DNA of 64,000 nt from Tubiluchus corallicola (lineage: Eukaryota; Priapulida; Priapulimorpha; Priapulimorphida; Tubiluchidae). This document shows, one piece after another, positions 38,301 through 49,148 of the stretch. Position numbers and translations under genes: made by a program. The stretch is taken from contig JAQGDQ010000207.1 in NCBI GenBank assembly GCA_030141605.1, positions 254,026 through 318,025 of the forward strand. The letters run 5' to 3'. The notes beneath the pieces are model-generated. The model did not search any database. It was not told the DNA's origin and saw only the letters and a list, made by a program, of their open reading frames with translations. Position 1 is the first letter of the stretch. Each line of letters starts with the position of its first letter.

Positions 38301-41300
38301 TACAGGCAGAATTAAAGTTGTACCAGCTACCAGGGTATCGTTTCCCATTTCAATGCCTTGCAATTTTGAGAACGATTTTTTCAGTCTATTGCTCCACAGC
38401 TTTTGAACAAAGTCTTTCATCATAAATTTCGTATTAGTCAAAGCCAGGACACAAAAACTCACTTTTTGAGAGAAGTTGTTTGTGCTCGCTTCTCGAGTAA
38501 TGATAATGACATTAAATTTTCATTATCTGCTTAAAATACTGGAATATGTGTCGCTTGATGCATTCCAGTTGACGGCATTTAAAGGTGAAATAGATGCCAC
38601 AATAATAGTGCCATATTCTGAGGCCACATTTCAAAAGCCCCGCAGACCTGGAGTTTTTAGAAAACCGACTGTTCGGCGCTTAAAGTCCCTGAAAGCAGAG
38701 CCTGGCGTTGTTGTTAAAAAGCAACGTGATTACATCATTCCAGCATTCGAGGATGCGCCATTTGCTGAGTCAGAAGAAACATCCGCACAACTAAAATGTA
38801 AGTCTGATGCACTGAGCATAACATTTCCTGTAATTATACATGTTGCTCTATTTATTAATAGCATTATTTTTGATACAGTGGCTGATACTGGTAACGTTTA
38901 ACAAGCCTTTTCACTGTTCCAGCGATTGATGATGATTGTGAAATGGTCGAAGGTTTAGTGAACCTAACAACGTTATTTGAACCAAACATTGCATTTGTTT
39001 ACACTTGATAATGTATTGTAACAGTTCTTGTCGTTAATTTTTGCTTCTCTAATTTCATTTTACGTGAATTGCTAGCTGTTTTCGAATAAGAATAACTTCT
39101 TACTTTAAAACTATACACGTGTAGTATATAATAAAAATAACCACGTGTTTCACCGTTTCACCTACATGTAGTTATATACACAAGGTCAGAAGTAAGTAGG
39201 GTTCACTTAACCTTTGACCTACAGCAACTGCGCTTGTGCACAGCGAAACTGTGGAAAGGCTTATTCTTTCACCATTTAATATAAGATCATTTCTGCATTC
39301 TAGATTTGTAACGTTATTGTGGAAAAACTGGTAAATAAATTTCTTACCAAGTTACTTAAAATAGTTTGAATACGGAATTTGAGCTTTAACGTTAGGAATC
39401 ATTGTCTTAGGTAGGGGATATGTATATATATGTATATATATAGTATGTATAATTATGTATATTTGATTTATGTGGTGGTTCTCTTGGATTACGTATTTGC
39501 TTGCTTGCTTGCTTACTTGCTTTCCCACTTGCTTACTTACTTACTTGTTTACGTGCTTGTTTGCTTGCTTGCTTGCTTCCTTATTTATTTATTTTATTGC
39601 TTAATTATTACTTACTTACTCATTCACTCACTCACTCACTCACTCAGTCATTCACTCTCTCACTCACTCATTCACTCACTTGCTCACACACTCACTCATA
39701 CACTTACACACTTACTTACAGATCTAGAAATGACTGCAGAAGAAGAGCAAGTAAAATCTGATGAGACAAAAGAACCCACAGAAGATGACCTGGAAACACT
39801 CAATATTCAAACAAGCAGACAAAAAAGCGGCTCACGGGCTAAAAAAGTGAGCGATTATAGCAAACAACAGCTAAAAAATGTTTTCAGCAATGTTTCCAGA
39901 CGATTGTCTGGCGATGAAAAGAAAAAATCGATGCGTGGAGAAAAGAAGTCAGTTACTGACAAGCGAAAGTCTACGTCGGCTAAAACAACCAAAGATACCA
40001 GCAAACATACGAATATAAGACAAATCTCCAGCACTGAGAGGCAACAATCCAGTACCAGGAAGCATAAATCTCGCATTGGAAACGAGAAACTTAAAACTGA
40101 ATGGCAAAGATCTAGCATTGGTTCGCTGGAAACTATTGTAGAAAAGTCAAAATTAGAAGAACCAGCAGAAAAGATAGACGATCATGATAAAGAATTTGCA
40201 GTTCATGGTGAAACAACGAAAGAGCAAGTTAGAACAGGTATAAAAGATATCGACGATGAAAAGCAAAAGTCTAACATTGAAAAGCACAAATCTGGTACTC
40301 AGAAGCAAAAATCGGGTACTGAAAAGCACAAATCTGGCACTCAGAAGCAAAAATCGGGTACTGAAAAGCACAAATCTGGCACTCAGAAGCAAAAATCGGG
40401 TACTGAAAAGCACAAATCTGAAACTGAAAAACAAAAATCAGGAGCTGAAAAGCAAAAGTCTGGCACAAAGACATCTGGGTTTTTAGCATCTAAATCCAAC
40501 GTACTGAAACGCAAGTCAAAAGAAACTACAAGTGCGCAGAAAGAAAAGGACGGTCCCGAGAAAACAATAAAAAGTGCACTAAAGGACCCTCAAAACCCGT
40601 CTAAGTCTAAAATCGTACAGCTTGTGGATACTCACAGAGGCATAGCAGTGGGTTTGTTGGGCGGTTCTGATCCAAAAGACACAGACAGCAAGTAAGTCCT
40701 GTCATTTTAATCCTTCATTTCGGCCTAGGATTTACAGCGGTAAGGTGAAGTAGTCAACACAATGTTCAGGAGTATAAATAATATCAATTTCAATCAATTT
40801 AGCTCACAACATTACATAACATATAATTCAAGCATAGTTTAAAACCATTCACACTCGTAACACGTGTAATTATCATTAGACTTGTTACTTGCAAAAGAAC
40901 TCAAAACGTCTAACGAAAACTTTTGATTCATCCTATTATAGCAAATATAGACTTGACAAGTTGGCGGAAAAATACAACATGATGTGGTGAGTTTATCACC
41001 AAGAGTCACCCTAAATACAATATACAGTCCGTTATAATGTTCAAACTAGTGATAGGATGAACCAACTCTAACAATGGCAGAAATAAAAGTGCCAACTAGT
41101 ACAAAAATACAACGTGCGCTGCTGTGGTGCTATGAAACCTATATCCATGGTGACTATCTCTTAGCAATAGTAAAGTAATAAATAAAAAGTATAAAAGGTT
41201 GTAATTAGTAATAAATAAAAAGAATAACGTGTTGGACAAGTGACTTATATTATCAAAAGAGAGCCATGGTGTAGTGAGCTTTATTCTGTGACCTTGATCG

Positions 41301-44300
41301 AGTGTTTTACAGTCACCAAACTCAAACATCCTTTAAGGAGCTGGGATACCTTAATATATCCTGACAATTGTGCGTTTAGTAATTAATATTAATACTAACC
41401 CTGTTAATATTTAATAAGCCCTTTCTCGGTTTCACCGATTGATGGTGATCGTGAAAAGGTTAATGAATCTAACAATGTTATCTGAACCAAGCAACGCATT
41501 TGTTTACACTTGACAACGCCTCTCAGGCCATGCTGTTGAAAACATTAACAGTTCTTGGCATTAATTTTCACTTCATTTATTTCATTTTACATGAATTGCT
41601 ACTGTTACTACTAGCTGTTAGCCACATGTTTCACCGGTTTCATCTACATGTAGTTACATGCACAAGGTAACTTTACATATTTACAGAAACAGACGCTTTT
41701 ATAAGGTCACTAATGACATTGCGCACATTGTTTACAGCTATAACGGACTCAAGATCATTAAATATTTTATATAAAGAGTATATTTCTTAAAACCGTTTCT
41801 TGTAGTAAAGTTTGACCAAGGAATTATCTTGGAAAAATCCTAAGTGCTAATTGAGAATTATTACAATTATTGGACACATTGGGGACATATCAGATGTGTT
41901 GAGGTGCGTAACTCATTAAAATGATAACGAAATTTTGAATTTCTAGAAATGCAGGTAAATTGTTTACGTCATACGATATAGAAGAAAATAAATGGTACCG
42001 CGGACCAGACATTCCCGAGGGAGTTGATCGTCACGCAGTAGCTTTCCATGATTCAACAATTTACGTTATAGGTGATGTGTTTACCCTTCCTTTCACAGTG
42101 TCTGTGGCTATAGTGCAAAGTTTCAGATTAACTTTGCTAAGTGCCTGTGTTTTTAATGCGAAACTATTAGACAGAGATCTAGAAACTTTTAGACACTACG
42201 TGGAAAATCCGTGCGCCATTGATCATTAGTGACTGCGTAGCATTACCAGTTGATAGCCCAGCGGTAAGCCTCTAGAAATGGCTGATGTCCTGTGTCTTCG
42301 ACCCCTTGACTGAAGTCATCGTTCACCAAACTATTGTCTGAGTCTCTACCAGGCAAGTTTCAAGACACTCGTGTTTCCAAATTAACTGAATTACATGTGG
42401 ATGCCCTCGATCATCGCGGATCTAAGAAAACTCATGCAACGATATCTCGTTATTGTTGATGTTAGGTATTGAGTTTTCTTAGGCATCCACTTTTAATTCA
42501 GATAGTTCGGAAACACATACGGCTAGGCTCATGAAGCTTGTGTGATAGACACCTGGAATAGGGACGCAGAGCTGCTTAATTAGTATGTACATTGCAGTTA
42601 CAGTGCTATAAAAATGTTGTGAAATTACAGCTTGCTGTTAGTCATTCTACAGCCAGGCAATGTATTAACGAACGGCAAGAATAAAATAAAGATAGGAACA
42701 GTCGTCATCATTTTTAAACCAACTCGATTTTACAGTTCTTATTTACTTTAAGTTTAAACTTCATCTTCAGTGGTACATTTATCCAATATTTTTTATGCTT
42801 TACTGTTTTCGCGGCAAAAAATCGTTTCTATAATAATAGCAAGCCAGTTCACTTCAGGTCATTGTAGAAGCGATTTTGTCTGTGGAACTATAACCAACAG
42901 TATTTTACCACACTTCATAAACTGAAATAACATGATTAAGCTGACAAACTAGAATTATGTTAATAAATAGGGGGTGCAAAAATGCAGTCAAAGCAGAAGA
43001 AGGGCGCCCTGAAAGCAATAAAGCGTTGCTACAAATACGACACAAAGAAGAAAGTCTGGAGCGAAATACCGAAGATGATTAAGCCCAGGATGGACCACGA
43101 GTGTGTCATGATGGGTGATATAATATATGCTATCGGTGGACAAGATGACAAAATGCAGTGAGTAGAGAGTGCAAAAATTCATAAACTTCGAACGTTAAAG
43201 GAAAACTGAATGACTTTGTAGGCATTAGTTCGAAATCAAGTATGCTGTAAAATACTGAAAACTACAAAAGCTTTTTTGAAATCAAAGTTTAGATTAAATA
43301 ATAATTACTTCGGGTGGCTAAATTTTGTCAGACTTTCAAAGCTACGCACGGCTCAGTGAATCCACTAAGACTGGCAATTGCACCTTTTTGTCATATTCGC
43401 GTGCTCGACAAATAGGCGCATCACCGTAGTAAGCATGATTATGAACTATAGTATTCATCTGTGACGTAAGTGTGACGTAGAGCTCATTTTCGTGACATCA
43501 CATCAGCGTCTTATAGCAGTCTTCGCTTATGCAACGTGCTTGACGCGCAGGGAAGATGCCTACCATTGCACTAACTGTGGTTAGTTTGAGAAGTAAGAGA
43601 CAGTTGTGTTCGGTTGCCGTTAATTAACTTTCCAAGGTAATTATTCAAATATTAGAAACAATTACTAACTTCATAGGCAAGAAAATGTATATTTTGGACA
43701 GTAAATTCAAATGACATTAAGTCTGGTTTTCCTTCGAACAAAACTGTTCTTTCTTCTGACGATTTGATTAAGATGACTGAGAAACTCGATGAAATTGTTC
43801 GTAATTGTCCCCATTAAAGCTAAACTGACAACCCAACAAAGCTGTCAGCTGATTCCCTAAAAGTATACCAGGAACATGGGTTTCGTGACCTTCGGGATTA
43901 TACCGTTTTTCTGGTCTTACACAGCCTATGACTGTTCATCTCAAATTGTGATAAAAATTTGATTCTGAACTTCTACCTATTTTCGTTTTCAAAAAAAGCT
44001 GATTTTCAAAATGTCAGTTTGCGCATATGTACGTAGTTTACCATAAAAACCAACAGTTCTGGTAAAATGAACATTTTAATTACATATTTTTCCATATAAA
44101 AAATATTGGTACAATGTTGTGACAAGTCCGTATTTCCGTATGGTATCCATATTTCCAAAAATAATGTGACAACATTGGTACAATATTGTCATGCTACCTG
44201 GGATGTAAGTCTAAATGGACTACGTACTTAAGATAAGATATCATTACCAGGTTTTTTTATTCATCAGAAGCAAAAATACAATGACGTAATAATCACAACA

Positions 44301-47300
44301 GTGCAATAAGTTCAACATGTTAAAATTTGTTTATTCTTGTTTTTTACAGCGTTTGTGTTCTTGCTCCTCGATTCCCGCCTAACAAGAGTTTTGTTCTTGG
44401 CAAAATAACATTTTATTCACACTAGAAATATTTCGATTACAAAATATCCTAATATTCAAGTTGTCTTTTCTCTTAAGGGTCACCAATTCAGCAGAGATGT
44501 TTAGTCCTGATCTTGATAAGTGGCGTACAGTCGCTCCGATGACCCATGGCCGCCGAATGTTTGGCGCGGCCGTTTATAACAAACAAATTTACGTAGTTGG
44601 AGGAATAGAAGAAGGACCACCCGGGGACATGCCACTCTCTTCTGTCATAGAGGCATATGATGCTGTCAAAAACATGTAAGAGTAGGTCCACCTTAGAGAA
44701 AAACTCAAGAACACACAATTTGGCCAAAACTATTGTTTACAAATAATAATTTATTGACAATTCAGCACAATACAATTTTACAATTTATTACAAAACATTC
44801 CAAATACAATGAATGCAACACACTACACACCATGATAACTATTTTTAATATGTGTATGAATCAGCTATTATTTGTTCTGCACACAACATTCCTTTGTGGA
44901 TTATGTCTCTAGAAAACGTCTCTTTCACTGTTGATTAAATCTGTCTTGTCTGTTTGTATGTAATGTAATGGTGGCTCAATAAACAAACACATGCATTACA
45001 ATACAGAAAATTACGCAGACAAAAAACCCCGCGTATGGGAATGATCGACTTTCAACACAATAATGATAATAATAAAATTAATAAACCGCATTTACAATAG
45101 TTAAATATTGCAATTATATTATATCGTTTAGTTATATTGCAAAATTTGTTCCATTTTCCAAGTTCCAGTACAAAACGAGTTTTAGAATTGCAAGTACAGG
45201 TTACGACAAATTTGTATTGTTGAACATAGAGCATTAGAATTTACAACATTCTAAACATAATATTGTTCACATTTTTCCCCAAGAAAGTGTTACTATTTCA
45301 TTTACTATTTTGGAGAGATAAACGACTAATCTGTTCACTTCGTTTTCTTCTATTTATATTTAAAACGTGTTTAATTTCGTACATAATCATTTCTTATTCT
45401 TATCTTTATTCTTATTCTTATTCTTATTCTCATTCTCATTCTCATTCTCATTCTCATTCTCATTCTCATTCTCATTCTCATTCTCATTCTCATTCTCATT
45501 CTCATTCTCATTCTCATTCTCATTCTCATTCCAATCCCTACTCCTATTCTTATTTCTATTCTTATTTGATTCTCATTTAGTTTAGTACATACGTGTGTTG
45601 CTGAAACGCTGAAGATGCTTAAACATTGTCAACAAAGTTTGTTAAAATGTGGAACTTTTAAATGAAGCAAAAGAACAAACGCTTATAGAAAAGCGCTGCC
45701 TACACTAAATTAATGGATTAAATCTGTGAAGTACAGCAAAGGAATTTTTACATTATTAAATTTAAAAGCTGAGTAGAATCTCTTTAACACACCTGTGTGG
45801 AAAGTTCTTATGCATGAAGTTAACTTTAGCTGCATAACTGCTTTTCAACAGAAATTTTAATGACATTGCCTGTAGTATGAACATTTTTCGTGGTATCTTA
45901 GTAGTAAAATGACGGAAAAATTTTCAGATGGACCACAAAAGACCCGCTAAATAAAGGCAGGGCTGGCTTGTCTTTATGTAACGTTGATGGTCGATTGTTC
46001 ATGATTGGAGGAGTTACGGAATCGTTTAATCCAAAGAAACGTGTAGAACCCCTTTCAACAATTGAAGTATACGACAGCAATACAGGCAGGTGGGAAAAAG
46101 AGACTACTTTTGAACTCGAGAGGACGCGCTGCGTGGCTGTATGTGCTGGTAAGCAACTTATGTTTGAAATAAGTTTTTGAAATGAAATAAGTTCATTCAC
46201 CAACAACCACATAGATATGGAGAACTATAATACTACAGCACCCAAAATTAGTCTGAAACAACAAATAGCATCGATTGTTATTCATCTAAGTCGTCTTGAT
46301 TACGATGTAGAAAACTTTAGTGTACATTAGAATGCCAAAGAACCAAAAAAGGTATCACTGGCCAAGTGGTCACTATTTCATTGGAAACTAATGGCTCTAG
46401 CTGCAAACGAATATTATTGGATTAGCACAAAGAAGCCAGCCGTTTTTCTGCAATAAGCTTTGGATGGGAAAAGCGAAAAGTTATCAGCAATAATAAAGAC
46501 CCGGTGACAGAAAATACAACAATATGCTGTTACGAAAAGCACAGTATAAAGTTATTTCATGTGCCATAAATAAAAGAAATATATACATTCCAGTCATTGG
46601 ACTTTTGGTCCAAAAACAGGAAACACACGCAAAAACAATTGTGCACAGTAACACACAAACAAAACATGTAATCTGACAAGCACTATCAGATGTATATTAG
46701 TCTGAAAGACTGTTGGTAAAGTACAGAATAATACATGATAGTTATAGTTATGCATAGTTATAGGTTGACTTCGAATTTATAAGAAAGTTGTATATTGTCT
46801 AAAATTGTTGCAATGATAATATAGTAAAGTTAAATTAGCCCTAAAATATTTATGGAACTAAAATGGTTTGATCTGCCCACACAAGTTCGTTTTTGGAGTT
46901 AAAAGGAATAAAAGATGGCACGAAAGCTGATACATATTACCCAACGTTTCTGAGTAAAACCCAGTCCATCTTCAAAGAGAATCTGTAAAAACAAGAACTT
47001 ATAGATAAATTTATTGACCATGTAGCACATTACAATGCAATAAGTCTGTTTACTGCTCTAACGATTGATGATGATCGTGAAAAGGTCCAGACCTCACATT
47101 TGTGTACACTTGACAATGCCTCGCAGCCCATGCTGTTGTAATAGTAGCAGTTCTCACATGTTTTAGCAGCTAGCTAGAACCTTACCTAGTTCATTTTTCC
47201 TCGTTCTCAAGTAAGATCCTGCTAATAAATCGCTCTATGCAAAGACTAATGCATAATTAAGCAAAGTCCAAGTAAAACAACTGAAATTACTAAAGTGATG

Positions 47301-48154
47301 TGGCAAACGGCTTTCCTTTACCCACATGTCATGTGATGGTTGTAGTTAAGACGCGTTGCTGTAGTACACTTAACCTTTGACTACAGCAACTGCGCGTGTG
47401 CACAACGAAACTGCGAAAAGGCTTATTCGTTACAATACATTTCAATAATAATTTATTACAGCATATAGCAGTAATATAATGTAAACCATAAAGCGTAAAA
47501 ATATCACTTGCATATAACCAGAACACAATAACAACTTTTGAACAGAAGGCAATCTCTAATCAGACTACTAAGACTACCATCGTTGTGTTCTAGTTATTTG
47601 TGTTTGATATTTGTTTGCTTTTTCTTATCACTTACTTGATTTTATCTGAATAGTTCACACAAATTTTTTCCTGAAAATCGAGTGAGTTTTACTCTGAAAC
47701 GCCAGATAAAGTACTCTTTTTCTAACCAGTTTTCTTAACAAACGCATGTTGTCTGTACTTGTTTGCCTATTAGTACTGGCAGAGCAATTTTCTCGACAAC
47801 TCACTGAAATCATGTATGCTAGCAAAATTAAATGCATGGCTTCCCTGGTAAAGGAGTAAATGAAAAAAAATCTGGTCACCATGCAAACAATACCGTTGTT
47901 TGTCCGTTTCTGAAGCTAAACGTAGGAAAACAGTCCTTAAAACAAATGATATCAAGGGAATTTAAGCCGATGCTTTCTTTGCAGAATCACGTTTGTATAT
48001 CTTTGGAGGAACTGCCACAGATAGAAACCAAACTTGCCTCTCCGAAGTCAGCTGTTATGACACTTCGACCAAGACATGGATAGAAGGACTGGCCAGCCAT
48101 CGAAAACCCACTCTAGGAATGCGGGCCATTGTCTACAAGAAAGCTAGAAACTAA
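32237..48154 (+). CDS. Gene D: complete BTB-BACK-Kelch protein, 1086 aa
   Basis: Eleven exons: 32237-32356, 33269-33488, 34710-35442, 36798-36885, 38569-38797, 39722-40691, 41947-42071, 42971-43157, 44478-44675, 45928-46148, 47985-48154; 3261 coding bases in one frame. Order: short acidic N-terminus; BTB (about 125-235; [25 protein letters not shown]); BACK (about 235-357; [22 protein letters not shown]); Lys/Ser-rich linker (about 358-770); six Kelch blades to the end. Family role: Cullin-3 substrate adaptor; the BTB and BACK look intact. The linker, over 400 residues, is far longer than in typical KLHL proteins of about 600 aa. Start chosen as the ATG opening a 40-codon exon ending phase 0, the same phase as the first exons of E and F. 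Confidence 0.9.
33269..33488 (+). CDS. Gene D exon 2: N-terminal extension
   Basis: Acceptor TTGTGTAG, donor GTTGGT (non-consensus after GT), phase 0 in, phase 1 out as in gene F. Encodes about 73 residues with no recognised domain. An alternative donor GTAACG at 33317 has the same phase. Confidence 0.7.
33489..34709. other. Gene D intron 2
   Basis: Contains two related AT-rich repeats at about 33930-34080 and 34395-34590 (both with TTTATTT...CA.ATAAA.TGCTATATAAAA-like text), perhaps retroelement 3' ends. A small GC-rich island with CCGAAAC repeats lies at about 34200-34280. Confidence 0.4.
34710..35442 (+). CDS. Gene D exon 3: BTB and BACK domains
   Basis: Acceptor CATTTCTAG, donor GTATGA. 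The whole BTB and nearly all of BACK lie in one exon, whereas gene E splits BACK after NVQ. Confidence 0.92.
35443..36797. other. Gene D intron 3
   Basis: AT-rich; no exon, RNA gene or repeat family recognised. Confidence 0.45.
36798..36885 (+). CDS. Gene D exon 4: end of BACK
   Basis: Acceptor ATTGCAG, donor GTAAGT. Begins WYKTC, the same as the matching exon of gene E; phase 2 in, 0 out. Confidence 0.85.
36886..38568. other. Gene D intron 4
   Basis: AT-rich. A minus-strand frame at 38462-38079 (127 codons) contains [17 protein letters not shown], a C-x2-C...H-x4-C pattern as seen at LINE reverse-transcriptase C-termini; probably a relic. Otherwise nothing recognised. Confidence 0.35.
38569..38797 (+). 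CDS. Gene D exon 5: linker, first part
   Basis: Acceptor GCATTCCAG, donor GTAAGT. Contains [12 protein letters not shown] and an acidic end ([11 protein letters not shown]). Phase 0 in, 1 out. Confidence 0.8.
38900..39265. mobile_element. AAGCC-terminal DNA element, copy 2
   Basis: AACAAGCCTTTTCAC at the left and GTGGAAAGGCTTATT at the right; about 366 bp. Shares TTTACACTTGA, CACTTAACCTTTGAC and GCGAAACTG with copies at 8472 and 47039. Confidence 0.65.
39490..39721. repeat. Tetranucleotide arrays abutting the gene D exon 6 acceptor
   Basis: CTTG/CTTA units (about 39500-39610) pass into CACT/CATT units and run up to the CTTACAG acceptor, so the repeat supplies the polypyrimidine-like region of this 3' splice site. 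Confidence 0.9.
39722..40691 (+). CDS. Gene D exon 6: charged linker and start of Kelch blade 1
   Basis: Acceptor TTACTTACAG, donor GTAAGT. 323 residues rich in Lys, Ser, Glu and Thr. About 40270-40465 encodes alternating seven-residue units EKHKSGT and QKQKSGT. It ends [15 protein letters not shown], the opening Kelch strand. Confidence 0.88.
41413..41675. mobile_element. AAGCC-terminal DNA element, copy 3, truncated
   Basis: Begins AATAAGCCCTTTCTC and aligns with copy 2 through the ACATGTAGTTA.ATGCACAAGGT stretch, then homology stops. The right terminal repeat is missing. Confidence 0.55.
41947..42071 (+). CDS. Gene D exon 7: Kelch blade 1
   Basis: 125 bp; [21 protein letters not shown]. 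Donor GTGATG. Confidence 0.9.
42971..43157 (+). CDS. Gene D exon 8: Kelch blade 2
   Basis: Acceptor AATAAATAG with a poor pyrimidine tract; donor GTGAGT. Encodes [16 protein letters not shown] and [12 protein letters not shown], preceded by a Lys-rich insertion. Confidence 0.88.
43199..43734. mobile_element. TTAA-flanked inverted-repeat element, copy 3
   Basis: TTAA at 43195-43198; interior matches copy 1 in the same orientation (AAAGCTACGCACGGCTCAGTG; CATTGCACTAACTGTGGTTAG). The right end reads CTGGTTTTCCTTCG, so the right TTAA is lost. In gene D intron 8. Confidence 0.75.
44478..44675 (+). CDS. Gene D exon 9: Kelch blade 3
   Basis: Acceptor TTCTCTTAAG, donor GTAAGA. Encodes [16 protein letters not shown] and IYVVGGI. 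Confidence 0.9.
45391..45578. repeat. TTCTCA hexamer array in gene D intron 9
   Basis: TTCTTA units followed by about 18 TTCTCA units, then degenerate units. Frames across it (poly-Ser-His, poly-Ser-Phe) are artefacts. Confidence 0.95.
45928..46148 (+). CDS. Gene D exon 10: Kelch blades 4-5
   Basis: Acceptor AATTTTCAG, donor GTAAGC. Encodes [10 protein letters not shown] and VYDSNTGRW. 221 bp, the same as gene E. Confidence 0.9.
46149..47984. other. Gene D intron 10
   Basis: Contains AAGCC element copy 4 and, at about 46900-46985, a stretch whose reverse complement reads GAAGATGGACTGGGTTTTAC followed by an AAACGTTGGG motif, similar to Penelope-like 3' ends. No exon seen. Confidence 0.4.
47039..47427. 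mobile_element. AAGCC-terminal DNA element, copy 4
   Basis: Left end AATAAGTCTGTTTACTG (diverged), right end GCGAAAAGGCTTATT; interior shares GATTGATGATGATCGTGAAAA with copies 2 and 3 and TGTGCACAACGAAACTG with copy 1. Confidence 0.6.
47985..48154 (+). CDS. Gene D exon 11: Kelch blades 5-6 and stop
   Basis: Acceptor TTCTTTGCAG. Encodes [22 protein letters not shown] and a basic end KKARN-stop. Confidence 0.9.
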
Positions 48155-49061
48155 TTTTATAGCAATCTCACTGTCTGTCGTTCCCTGTTTAGTTCCCAAT
48201 ACATCAAGTTCTTCGTTCTTTGTTTTGGTTTGTTCCCTTTTTCTGGGGGAACCACAAGCATTCTGTTTGTTATTACAAAATTTATATTTTTAAATTTATT
48301 CGAATTACCTAATAATACATTTTGTAATGAATAATAAATTGTATTATTTGACTCAGTTATTACTGATCTTTTATTTTTTAATTTGTGCCTATCAGAAGTA
48401 GAAACATCAGCTTTGATTACTCTAACATTGTTTCCATTATTACCTTCTTTATAACTTGTCATCGTAGCATGTCATCACCATCATCATTGTCGTCGTTGTC
48501 GTTATCGTGGTCATCGCCATCATTATTATCAATAGAAAATGCTACAGCTACAATGAGTTACAGTAGAAATGCAATTTAAATCAAATAAGCCTAATATTAC
48601 CACAATATTTTGATACTGAGTCGTGTGATTAAGAAAAAGCAGCAAAGTATAAAAATTTGATTACTACGTTCTTATTTCTCACAAAATATTTATGGAAATT
48701 ACCATGCCTTGTTAACAAAGACATTTCCAAACGCTTCAGCATCTTGTTCGAATTCTTGTTTTACAATTTTGAAACACTCTTCAATTTTCAAGCTTCTTGC
48801 TCTAGAGTTGATTCTTCCGCGGACAATATATCTTTTTCTGTTTCAGTTTTCTACAGACGTGACGTAATAAATTTTGACGTCATTTATGACAGTGTGCTTA
48901 AATTTTGCTCGTGATATTTGAAATAGCTACTTCGCATGAGGATCAATTCCCCCGACCTCTCACTGCCATAGGATGATACCATCAGTCCTGGTAGCATGGG
49001 GTAGGTTTTCGAACAAGTGAAAACCAATATTTGGAAAGGACTGATGGATTAAAACGTCAGA
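48155..49061. other. Short spacer between genes D and E
   Basis: 907 bp between the D stop and the E start codon; contains the D poly(A) signal and a TCA/TCG-rich patch at about 48470-48530. The E promoter must lie here if E has its own, but no TATA or initiator motif is clear. Confidence 0.45.
48333..48338 (+). promoter_or_regulatory. Candidate poly(A) signal of gene D (AATAAA)
   Basis: Hexamer 179 bp after the gene D stop. Confidence 0.45.
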
Positions 49062-49148
49062 ATGATGGCGACGGAAGCTGAAGAGGTTCAGATAAATCCT
49101 CTCAGTGAAGCATCAGATAGTGGCATCCTTAGGACAATGAAGGATCGG
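49062..49148 (+). CDS. Gene E exon 1: start codon
   Basis: MMATEAEEVQINPL..., 29 codons, donor GTGAGG, phase 0. Too short for ordinary ORF finding; found by matching phase and position to genes D and F. Confidence 0.65.

Noticed and set aside
38079-38462. Minus-strand 127-codon frame with a Cys/His cluster as a gene
   Set aside because: It lies in a gene D intron and looks more like a decayed retroelement end than an expressed protein; evidence too thin to annotate.
45263-45585. Ser-His and Ser-Phe repeat frames
   Set aside because: Produced by the TTCTCA hexamer array inside a gene D intron.
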